From Petrosia ficiformis (Eukaryota; Porifera; Demospongiae; Haplosclerida; Petrosiidae), in the NCBI GenBank assembly GCA_947044365.1, contig OX345643.1, forward strand, positions 6,057,501 to 6,121,500: 64,000 nt of DNA, written 5' to 3'. Within the stretch, counting starts at the first letter, position 1. Each line of letters starts with the position of its first letter. This document shows, piece by piece, positions 46,611 to 61,611 of this stretch. The notes under the pieces were generated by a model, which had not been told where the DNA came from, searched no databases, and was given only the letters and a program-made list of their open reading frames with translations. The position numbers and the translations under genes were made by a program.

Positions 46611-46950
46611 AGACAGACAGAATTTGTCACAAGGACAATAGTAATTATGTCACAAACCACATTGTATTATATACAAGTAACCATGGTGACCGATAAGTTA
46701 CGAATACAAATTTCAAAAACAGGTTTCAGTTATGTGTATGTAAATAATTACATATATAAATTATATATATAATTATATATATAATATATATATGATTATC
46801 CCAATGTGGAAAAACTTCAAAGTAACCATAGGCTTTATAAATCAGAAATAAACTCTGCTGTCAACTATAGTGACACAAACTACAACAAGACTATAACACT
46901 TAGCTGTTCAAACTCAAGATGAAATGTTACGAGCAAAGCTACACACACTA

Positions 46951-47199
46951 GTATTGTTTTAGTTTGACAATAATGGCCACTTTTAGTTATAGTATGTCTG
47001 GTTTCACAAACTTTTAGTTTAGTTATAGTTTAATTATATTGGGCTTACTAAAAGGGATTTAGTTTTAGTTAACTAACTAAAAGTGCCCATTATTGGCCAT
47101 TTTTCTTTTTAATTGCAGTAGGCATGTAAAAGTTTAATTAACTAAAAGCCACAATCACTTACTAAAAGGGGTTTTAGTTATAGTTAACTAAAACAACAC
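46951..47199. mobile_element. MITE family 2 (TA-target, mariner-like ends)
   Basis: Terminal inverted repeat GTATTGTTTTAGTTTGA / AGTTAACTAAAACAACAC, flanked by TA on both sides (46949-46950 and 47200-47201). TTTAGTTA repeats fill the interior, so the whole element can fold on itself. TA duplication points to the Tc1/mariner group; this is an inference. Confidence 0.75.
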
Positions 47200-47572
47200 T
47201 AATACTAGTTTTGCCTTCTGGAAATATGTTCTCTTTAACACATCTACTTGTGCTATATATATATATATATATATTGCTACGAGGGAAGGTAATCATAAAT
47301 CTGATATATATAGCACCCCTTAGTTTGTATATTGTAGTATGCAGTGTATGCTTGTCAAGCCATATTGTATATATCATTAAACTTATTGAATAGTTGGCAG
47401 TATTCTGCATAATGTATCCTGCAGCCAAAAATGCTGAAGTTGGAAATACATTTCAACTGTATATATACTTTCTAACCTAAAGCCATTGCATTAGCTAGTA
47501 ACAAGTCGCCTATTTCACAGGCATTAAGATATAAATATAACATATTAATATCATATAAAGTCAGTTACTCAC

Positions 47573-47729
47573 CATTTGATAAAGATCCCAAACTCTAGCT
47601 CTTTCTCAAGCCTCAACTATGGTATTTGATTATCTCCGTATACTTCCGCATACAATCAGCTTCATCCCCCAAATGGGCGTTCTCATAAGACCACACCCTC
47701 ATTAGTGCTGTAATTCGAACGTTCACTCA
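47573..47729. promoter_or_regulatory. Divergent promoter and 5' exon region, MRTF / syntaxin-8
   Basis: A strong minus-strand donor (CAAATG then GTGAGTAAC) at 47573/47572 marks a probable untranslated MRTF first exon starting somewhere below about 47700. The syntaxin-8 ATG on the plus strand is at 47730, so the two transcripts start within about 150 bp, head-to-head. Motifs such as AAATGGGCGTTC and CCACACC are GC-box-like. No TATA box is evident. Confidence 0.5.
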
Positions 47730-50700
47730 ATGGCTTACAGAACTCAAGATTCATGGTAAGTTAATATTTGTACTAGTGATAATGAATAGATCACGTGTCT
47801 ATAGGTCCAGTGATTATGATTATCTTATTGATCTGGGTCATCAAATCCAATCAAAGATAAAAGAAAGTGATCAGAGAGGAGGAGCATCACAGGTTAATTA
47901 ATTAAATGGGTGTGGTTTGAAAGGTCTCAGATTATAACCATAGATAGTAACTATCTATGTTATAACTATGTATGTACAAATCATAGTTTTTGATAGGGTT
48001 TTCGAAGCATGGACTAAATTGGCTCAAAAATGGTTAGTGTGTGTGCCATTGGGAATACATCTTGACACAATTAACAAAGAGTTAATGCTGTTAGTGACAG
48101 TATAATCATAATTAACTGCGCCATTGGCCCAAACCAAAGAGTGAACTGTTCAGTGCCAAATAAGAAACTCTTTGGGCCAATGGTGTGCCATATAAGCTTA
48201 TCAAAAACACTGGTACAATTGCATAATTATGTACATAAATGCATCTGTGTTGTTTTCGTAACGTCAATTAATGAATTTTTAATTTTAGTATTAATTTGTT
48301 TTCCACTATTTTAATGAAGGTGTTCATGTAACCATAGTGACATTATGTTATTATAAAATATTCTAGACAGTATCATTGTTAGGATTAGATGTGGTTTTTA
48401 TAATTATAGTTAGTAAATGATGAAGCATTCATTCATTATATCATATGGTATTAAGATACAATCTCAAAAGATTATATATTTATATTTATATTTTTGTATA
48501 AAAATTTATTTACTTATTTAGGGTTTTTATGTGGAAGTGGTGTTTAATTTTGTTGCTAAGGTACATGTACCATGCATCTCAATCTTGTTCCTGTGCTTTT
48601 TCAGTTTTGATATCTCTACATACTTAAAGAATGTTTTTATTTAGTTAAAACAGCTAACATAGATTATTTCATCAACTATACAAATCCCTTGATATTTCTG
48701 ATAGTAAAATTTGTTTAACACTGAGAGATAATTTCTCACATGTTCTGTGTAGCAGGGGATAGTACTACCTTATAAAGCAAGAACTAAAGTTGTTAGATTC
48801 CAGCTCCATGTTCTTATCAACTCTGACTTGGTAAAGGTTGTTCACACTCACCTTGACCTCTGAAAACTTTAGTTTGGAATGACCAACAATCTATACATTT
48901 TTCCTGCACCATTTTCATGTATTAACTTTATGACATTAAACTATACCTATATTACATATAAAGTCATCACACCATAATTTGAGGTCGTTATGAATGTGAA
49001 CAGACTTTTGTGTTAATATTATATATAATACATTAACATAATTATGTGTGTTAGTTTTGTTAATAAATATATTATTAATAATTATAGTGTTTGAATTAGG
49101 TACATATTCCACTAGTTAATTATTAATGATATTAATTTGTATTTGACATAATCCAGTAGTTAAATGAATTGAAATGGGAAAATCCTATGTTTGATGTTTG
49201 TTAATATTATAAGAGGATGTTATATCTACTCTGTTTATATTAGTTAAGTCGAGAGATATCACAATTGATCAGAGAATACGAAAGAGGAATTCAATCACTA
49301 AGACAACATATCAAACAACGATCTTTGTATCAAATAATTTGTATATTGTATATAGTTACATGTGTGTCAGAGTTTTTGATAATGTTTGAAGCATGGGCCA
49401 AATTGGCTTGCGCCGAATACATCTTGAGCCAATTAACAAAGAGTTAATGCTGTTAGTGACGATATAATCATAATTGACTGTGCCATCTGCCCCAAAGAGA
49501 GAACTGTGCTGTGCCAAATAAGAAGCTTTTTGGGCCAATGGTGTGCATATGAGCTTATCAAAAACACTGATGTGTATGTATGATTGTATGTATGTATGCA
49601 TGTATGTATTCATGTATGTATGTGACTTGAATATAATACTTCTTGACTCAAACTAGCTCAGAGAGGGAACATAGTCGAAGACAAAAGAAAATAGATGAAC
49701 TATCAGAAAGGTACATACATATATATACATATGTAGTTTGTTATGACCTTTGAACTTTCTCAAAAAGACTGATGGAATTTAAGCGATCACAAGTTCTCAA
49801 TAGGAATCCATTTGATGATGACATAGAGTCTCATTCCCATTCTGGTAGAACTGGACCTGGTCTGGGACAAAGGTTAACTGTAGATGATATAAAAACACAG
49901 CAACAACAAATTATAGCTGGTAATATAATTATGGTGGATTTGTTGCTATGGTTACCATATATTCAACAGAGCAAGATCGAGGATTGGATGCCATTTCTGA
50001 TGCACTTCGGAGACAGCAAAGAATAGGATTTGCTATTCAAGATGAAGTGGTTGAACATAATGGTAAGTATAGTCACTGTCTAGTAAGGCCACCTTTATGT
50101 GGGGCTGGCTCTATGTTCGTTATTCAAGTACATTCTCATTGGTCACTTAATCACGATTTATACACTAAGTACATTCTCATTGGTCACTTACTCACATGAT
50201 TTACATACTGACTCATTGGTCACTTAATCACATGATTTACATACTGAGTACATTCTCATTGGTCACTTACTCACATGATTTACATACTGACTCATTGGTC
50301 ACTTAATCACATGATTTACATACTGAGTACATTATCATTGGTCACCTACTCACATGACTTACACACCGAGTAAATTCTCATTGGTCACTTAATCACATGA
50401 TTTACACTTCCACTTTCGAAAGATTTCTGCTAATGGAAATATTGTTTTTCTGTGTTAATGGAGAACTCTAACAAGATCATTCCTTTACTTGAATTTGTCG
50501 TTGAGTTTAGTACACTGTAATTTTTGGTTCACTGGATCAATATTCACCAAAACATTTATAATGGGAAAATAAAATAAACTGCACTGTATTTAATTATAGT
50601 TAACTATTATATTTATTTTATTTCTTTTTAGTATTGATAGATGATATAAGTCGAGGTACAACAAGAGTTGATGCTAGAGTACAAAGAGAAACAGAAAGAA

Positions 50701-51258
50701 TTGAACATACAAGAAGAAAAGAAAAAACATGGTGTACATGTGGTAAGGAATCCAAAAACTTATTCCAAACTTACAATTCCTAAAATGACTTCTTCCTTCT
50801 ATCTATCTCTCCTCTTTTATGTATCTTCCTTTGTCTTTCTATTTATCTTTTCTCCCTTCCTTCTTCCTTCTATCTATCTCTCCTCTTTTATGTATCTTCC
50901 TTTGTCTTTCTATTTATCTTTTCTCCCTTCCTTCTTCCTTCTATCTATCTCTCCTCTTTTTATGTATCTTCCTTTGTCTTTCTATTTATCTCTTCTTCCT
51001 TCCTTCTTGCTTCTATCTATCTCCCCTCTTCTATCTATCTTCCTTCGTCTTTCTATTTATCTTTCCTCCCTTCTTGTTTCTATCCATCTCCCCTCTTTTA
51101 TCTATCTTCCTTCGTCTTTCTATTTATCTTTCCTCCCTTCATTCTTGCTTCTATCTATCTCCCCTCTTCTATCTATTTATCTCTCCTCAGTATTATGGAC
51201 TATGGTAATCATCCTAGCAATAGCTATTATTGTCGTTGGAGTTGTACCAAAACCTTAA
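47730..51258 (+). CDS. STX8: Syntaxin-8 (Qc-SNARE, endosomal)
   Basis: Drives homotypic late-endosome fusion with syntaxin-7, Vti1b and VAMP8 (known for STX8). Exons: 47730-47755, 47805-47892, 49244-49326, 49657-49710, 49768-49919, 49970-50062, 50632-50742, 51191-51258. Phases agree and give 224 residues (human 236). The N-terminus MAYRTQDSWSSDYDYL and a charged three-helix region precede GLGQRLTVDDIKTQQQQIIA. The SNARE motif covers about residues 132-190 (AEQDRGLDAISDALRRQQRI, IQDEVVEHNVLIDDI). The C-terminal anchor is LWTMVIILAIAIIVVGVV, ending PKP. Exon 3's donor (TTT then GTATCA) is weak and inferred from phase. At the SNARE ionic layer, where STX8 has Gln in DEQN, this protein has His (VEHN). 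Confidence 0.93.
47982..48212. mobile_element. MITE family 1 (hAT-type), complete copy with target duplication
   Basis: Ends CATAGTTTTTGATAG and CTTATCAAAAACACTG. Flanking 8-mers GTACAAAT (47974-47981) and GTACAATT (48213-48220) match at seven of eight positions, giving a hAT-type 8-bp target duplication. It lies in syntaxin-8 intron 2. Confidence 0.85.
49368..49569. mobile_element. MITE family 1 (hAT-type), copy beside syntaxin-8 exon 3
   Basis: Ends CAGAGTTTTTGATAA and CTTATCAAAAACACTG; flanking 8-mers ATGTGTGT (49360-49367) and ATGTGTAT (49570-49577) match at seven of eight. It begins only about 40 bp after the exon-3 donor and occupies most of a 330-bp intron. Confidence 0.85.
50085..50410 (+). 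repeat. ~40-65-bp tandem repeat in syntaxin-8 intron 6
   Basis: Units of TACATTCTCATTGGTCACTT with ATCACATGATTTACATACTG, about seven copies. Each has CATTGGTC, a CCAAT-like inverse motif, and a CACATGA E-box-like motif. Confidence 0.85.
50780..51190 (+). repeat. Pyrimidine-rich ~58-bp repeat in syntaxin-8 intron 7
   Basis: CTTCCTTCTATCTATCTCTC plus TTTATGTATCTTCCTTTG units run up to the last exon's acceptor (CTCCTCAG). A long open frame through it is compositional. Confidence 0.85.
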
Positions 51259-52607
51259 ACACACATATCAGTAATTGTTTATGCATTTGTATTGTATAAT
51301 AATTTATAATAATTATATTTATTTAATTTTCAGTGTCGTCAAAGTGTTTATAGTCCCTTGTCTATAACTACTTACTGTACTAATTGTGATCATAATTGTA
51401 AGATACTATCCCAATCTTGTTGCTACAATTATATACTACAGAGGATCTTGTAAACATCTCCATGCCTATTAACCCTCTCCACATTTATTTGGTTATTTGT
51501 GTAGCCAAAACTAAACTAACCACTTCCATATAGCAACCTTACTTAAGTATAGTTTCTTTGTGTTTTGGTTTTACTCTCTCTATGGCTATGTAGAAGTGAT
51601 TAGACTTATGACCTCAAAATTAGGTTATAATGTACTATAATGTATAGTTTAATGTATAGTTTAATGTCTGATTATACTGTAACTATATAATGAAGCAATG
51701 GATTGAAATTTGACATGAACAAAAAAAGAATGGGAGGATATTACTTGTGGTACAGGTAAAAAGATTGTGTCATTCTAAACTAAAGTTATGAACATTTTTC
51801 TGAGGTCATGATGAACGTAAATGACCTTTAGATGACTTGAGTCATGCCTTTATTAAGTTACCATTTCATTATCCAGCAGACATGTTTACCAAGTACCTTT
51901 ATCTATATTATTATATATAATTAATATATGTACTGTCCTGCAGTTTTCATCTTCGGTAATGCTTTACAATGGTAATAGATTACTGTAATAATTTCTTTTT
52001 TGATATTCTTTTAAATGTGATTTCTGTTATAAATTGCATGTGCTGTACATATTTCAGTGTAGTTCAGTAAAATATCAACTCAGTTCTGTGGACTGTTCAC
52101 ACAATTTTTTCTTGATTTCAATCTAAAAAGAAACAGATCAGGGCTATATATACACCTTCTAGGTAAACACAATGATGTGGAAACAGCCAGTCATACAGGA
52201 CATTGTTTGATAAATCTAGTGAATGTCTGATAAATTGAAACTAAACTGTATACAAAGTATATGGGGAGCAGGACAAGAGTGATGAACATAGGTCAAAATG
52301 TCTGGTAGTTGGCTCAATATTTCCAGTCTAGTGTTGTTTTAGTGTGACTGTAGTGACCACTTTTAGTTATAGTTATAGTATGCCTGGTTTCTCAAACTTT
52401 TAGTTAACTAACTAAAAGTGTCTATTATTGGTCAATTTTCATTTTAGTTAGTTATTGCAGTAGACTTGTAATTTAGTTACAGTTTAATTAACTAAAAGTT
52501 CACAATGCCTTACTAAAAGGGGTTTTAGTTATAGTTATAGTTATAGTTAACTAAAACACCACTAATTTCCACACTACTGGATGTACTATACATACATTTT
52601 CAATTTC
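51259..52607. other. Convergent intergenic region after syntaxin-8
   Basis: 3' flanks of syntaxin-8 (+) and the TFIIB-like gene (-). It holds a complete family-2 MITE at 52331-52562. Otherwise it is AT-rich with no gene seen. Confidence 0.5.
52331..52562. mobile_element. MITE family 2 (TA-target), complete copy
   Basis: Terminal inverted repeat GTGTTGTTTTAGTGTGA / AGTTAACTAAAACACCAC, flanked by TA (52329-52330 and 52563-52564). The interior TTTTAGTTATAGTTATAGT repeats match the copy at 46951. Confidence 0.78.
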
Positions 52608-57022
<4,415 letters not shown>

Positions 57023-57272
57023 ATGTCAGACTTGAGAATTCCAAAACGTTGCAACGTTGCAACAGGATAGTGGGCGTGTCCATTGTTTGTGGGACACACC
57101 CGTTAAAAAAATAACAAAAAATAAGCGTGGCACCACAGCTGATCACTGCAAAGTCGCCCCTCTTTTAGTGCTGATGGGTCATTAGTGATATTCTCTTTGA
57201 TCATAGCTACCTTTATTGTAAAGAAAGTGTGTTAGTTTTATAGTTACAATCAAGTGAAGAATTGGACAATTC
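57023..57272. promoter_or_regulatory. Divergent promoter, TFIIB-like gene / kinase-kelch gene
   Basis: Only 250 bp separate the two start codons, on opposite strands. It contains a doubled AACGTTGCAACGTTGCAAC (57046-57065), whose GTTGCAAC halves are palindromic and resemble bZIP (C/EBP-like) or RFX half-sites, and a GGGCGTGTCC KLF/GC-box-like motif at about 57072. No TATA box was identified. Shared promoter use is an inference. Confidence 0.55.
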
Positions 57273-60200
57273 ATGGCTCTGAAGCTTCCGCCGAATTTTC
57301 CTAAAGATTACCTGATTGAAGGGATTAGCGTAGTAGAAGATCGAAAAATTGGAGAAGGAGCTTATGGAATTGTGAAACTAGGTAATTATCATGGTCTCAC
57401 TGTGGCCATTAAGAAACTCCTTCCTTCTTTCTTCCCAATCGGAGTGGACATGCAAAAACTTGATGAAGAAGCTCAGATCATTCTGGAGTCATTCTTCAAT
57501 GAGTGTAGTAAATTGAGTCGTATTAGACATCCCAATGTAATTCAGTTACTAGGTGTAACCATAGATCATGAGACACGCCTACCTGCCATCGTCATGGAGC
57601 TAATGCATGAGAGCCTTACTCAGCTTCTAAAAAGAACTGCCAATCTTCCATTGTATCTAGAGGTCAAAATATCTCATGATATAGCAAAGGCTTTGGCATA
57701 TCTTCACAAGGCCTTTAATCCACCAATGGTACATCGTGACCTTTCGTCCAATAACATACTCATTAGTAAAGACTATCGAGCTAAGGTCACCGATTTAGGG
57801 GTTTCAAAATTCGAAGCTTCTTCGTTTTTTCAACGGATGGCAAATACCCCAGCTCCAGGAACCATAGTATATATGGCACCAGAAGTTAGGAGTATACCAG
57901 CTGATTGTTCTCCTGCAATGGACATATTTGCGTTTGGTGTCATAGTCATACAAATTAACACACATAAATTTCCACATCCTGGACCCGAGCAAGAAAAAGG
58001 TAAATTTGGTCTCCCCAAGGCAATACCAGAACCAGAACGTCGTCATAATCACATAAAGTTAATTAGCAGGGGTCACCCCTTACGAAGTATTGCCCTTGAC
58101 TGTATAAAAAATAGTCCTAAAGCTCGACCTTCAGCATTGGATATTTCTACAGAGCTAGAGAAGATAAAGAACACATCATCATATGAAGAAAGCAGGCTTG
58201 CTTGTCAGATTAAAGTATGTAAACTAGTTACTTACAATTTTAGTAACCCAAATTTCTTTAAAAAACGTTTTAGTTAACTAAAAAGTGCCCTTTCATTTTA
58301 TTGCAGTAGATCTGTAATTTAACTATCACTAACATTATTAATACAATAAGATGTGTATTACGTTTAAGTATGCTTTCTATCACAACTTGTTATCCATCCT
58401 TCTCACCAACCTTGAGAGAGATCTATATCTTATCTATTTATCCATTAGTCTTCGTTCATTTCTGTTTATCCATCTTCATCTACTTATAGTGTGTATTGTC
58501 TATTCATCTATTCAGTATATTTATGTCTCATTTGATCTGCCTATCCATTCCTTCATAGGATGGTGAAGCAGAGAGGATTAGAGAGCAGATTTCCACATTG
58601 CAACACGATATTGAGACAACTAGAGGAGAGCTAGTGATGGCTGTAAGTACAGTAACTGAGATTAATATATCTTTGGCTTATGTGTGTAATGAAGTCTCTA
58701 TAACTAGGATTATAATAAATCAGAAACAAGTAGACATTTGTATTTTATTGCCGAGCACCTTAGTGCGAGGCAACTAATCTGGGAGTGTAGTGAAATCTCA
58801 ACCTTAGTTTGTATATATATATATATATGTATGTGGTTCTGTCACGCTTAGGAATGCAATAATTAAACGTACGACCACGTTGGATGTTGGTTCGTAGACC
58901 GCGTGTACTGTTGATGGCATACTGCTCTAATGTAGAGACGAGTGAGGAACCTACAAGTGAGGGAGTTACAGCACTCCTTCGACGCCTAGCTACACTGAAA
59001 AAAAAGAAGCAAAGTGTGGGAGCTAAAGAAGAGGCCAAGACAGAGGAGAAATTAAGAGGTAGAGAACAGAAACAGCGAGATCTAGATGAGAGAGAACGAC
59101 AGGCAAGACAATCCCGTGTATGTTAGCATCATCGCAAGGATCACAAGATGACAAATCACTAAATTCTCTCTTCTTTCCTGCCATTATAAGTGTCAAAGTC
59201 AAATAATTATACCATTGTGTGACTAAAACCACACCTTTCTGGATATTAATCGACTATAGTGTAGTGCAAGCGAGGCAGTCTGCGCATACGTATTCCTAGT
59301 ACTAATATATATCCTGTCTGCACTAATATGGGTTCGATCACTGTATTAATCACACTGTACTGTATATATGAAATGAATCAGTTTGGCTTGGGTAATTGTA
59401 TGTAAGGCTGCTTGTTGTTATATAGCAATGAGCTCAGTTTCAACTGCTGAAACTTCTATGGCTTTTTATTCAGTGGTAAGACTATACAATCAGTCAGTGT
59501 ACATTACAAACTAATAAGCTACAAAAAAAAAAATGACAGAAATCCATTTTCAGTTGTATAATTAGTTATCATTCTTACCAGTACCATTTCAAGTTTTTTT
59601 AAGATGAATGATCAACCACAGTATATATATATCACATGACATTGAGCCAATTACATTTTCATATACTAGTCACCTAATCACATTTTAAACACATAATCCA
59701 CACTTAAGAATTCATTAAACGTTTTAATATACACCTACCTGGGAAAATGTGATTGAGTATTAGAAATGTCACATACTTTGCAGAGCATTCAGTGTTATGA
59801 TATGGAACTCAGGCAAAGGTCTCGATTTTATAATGCATTCATGCATTATCTAATCTCGACCTTTATTGCTCATGCCACATAAACTGTACATGTATAATTT
59901 TTTTATTACGTATTTACTGAACAGCATCATCTATTACATGTACATGTATTTACTGAGCAGCATCATCTATTACATGTACATGTATAATACTTTCACTGAA
60001 CAGTAAATATTAATGTAATACAACTTTTATTTTGCACTCTATAGTACACTGGTCTATTATAACTGTTGTATTAATTACATTTACTATACATGTACATGTA
60101 CTTTTTGTCTTTTTGTGGTCAGTTAAAGTATTATATTACATATGATAATGATAATGCATTATAATACACTAGTGTAATATTTAATACAGACATCTTGTGT

Positions 60201-61510
60201 TCATATATCACTTTATATTTCAAATTAGCAATCTGAGATAAATAGACTAACTAGAGATTTGACATCTGAGCAAAGAGAAGCACAACAGCTGAGGGATCGA
60301 TTTTTGTCTCCTTCTCATAGTCATATGGGAGCAACACCAATCACCACAACACAGGTAAGAATAGGTAGTTCTGTATACAGATCCTCATATCCATAGTTAC
60401 CATTAGCAACCATTCGTTACCATTGTTACCACTAGTAACCATTAGTTACCATTTGTTACCATTAGTAACCATTAGTTACAATTAGTTACAATTCGTTACC
60501 ATTAGTAACCATTAGTTACCATTTGTTACCATTAGTAACCATTAGTTACCATTCATTACTATTAGTAACCATTAGTTACCATTCGTTACCATTAGTAACC
60601 ATTAGTTACCATTTGTTACCATTAGTTACCATTTGTTACCATTAGTAACCATTGGTAACCATTAGTTACCATTAGTAACCATTAGTTACCATTCGTTACC
60701 CTAAGTAGGCATTGCTTACCTTTAGTTGCCTATCAAAAATGTTGTTGACTTGATATAGTATTCTGTCACTCACATACATGGACATGTATAGCAAAGTGCC
60801 CTTGTTAAATGAATTGTAGTACATGGACATGTATAGCAAAGTGACCTTAATAAATGGTGAAGTGTAGTCACCTGATCAAAAAGAGAGCAAGGGGGAGACT
60901 TAAATTTAATTACATTCATATATGGAAATTTCTGTTCTGAGAACATATTGTCCACAACCTGATAAAGCATTATGTGTGTATAGTATACTATATACTGAAC
61001 TACCTTATATGGTCACTAGTTACTTTTGTTGTAGATCTATACAAACTGGATCATTTCAGAATAATTATTTTTTTAAATAAAGTGTGTCATCATTGTGTGC
61101 ATGTGTGCTTGGATGTATGGATTATTTTATGTATATCAGGGTTTAATCCAGGGGGGGGGGTGCAGGGGGGCAAATGCCCCCTCAAGGATTCCAGTCGCCC
61201 CACTCCCCCAAGCATATGACACCATTACCAAACATATCATTAAATTCTCATTACATTCTGTTATATCATATAGTACTACGTAATAGGGTTGCCTCTCCTG
61301 CCCATGCCAAACGTGCCCCCCCCCCCCCCAAGTTCCATTAATTTTCCCCCTCAAGGACATATGTCTAGATTAAACCCTGTACATATATTATTTATATATA
61401 TATATATATATATAATATATATTACATAGTCACATCTATAATAAATCAACAATATATAATTACATCTAATAGTCAATAGTGTGGAACTATGATATTATCT
61501 CCCTCCCTCC

Positions 61511-61552
<42 letters not shown>

Positions 61553-61564
61553 GTATGTATGTAC

Positions 61565-61611
<47 letters not shown>

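Larger units (their letters stand above)
43192..47572 (-). other. Probable first (5' UTR) intron of MRTF
   Basis: About 4.4 kb between the acceptor before the MRTF start codon and a strong donor at 47572 on the minus strand. It contains TACATG tracts (43270-43370, 44330-44360, 44510-44590), CAGTAC repeats (45180-45480), several MITEs, and no supported exon. Confidence 0.55.

Noticed and set aside
50668..51258. A 196-codon frame rich in Ser-Leu-Phe-Tyr ending in the syntaxin anchor
   Set aside because: Most of it is the pyrimidine-rich repeat of intron 7. Only the two ends are exons (50632-50742 and 51191-51258).
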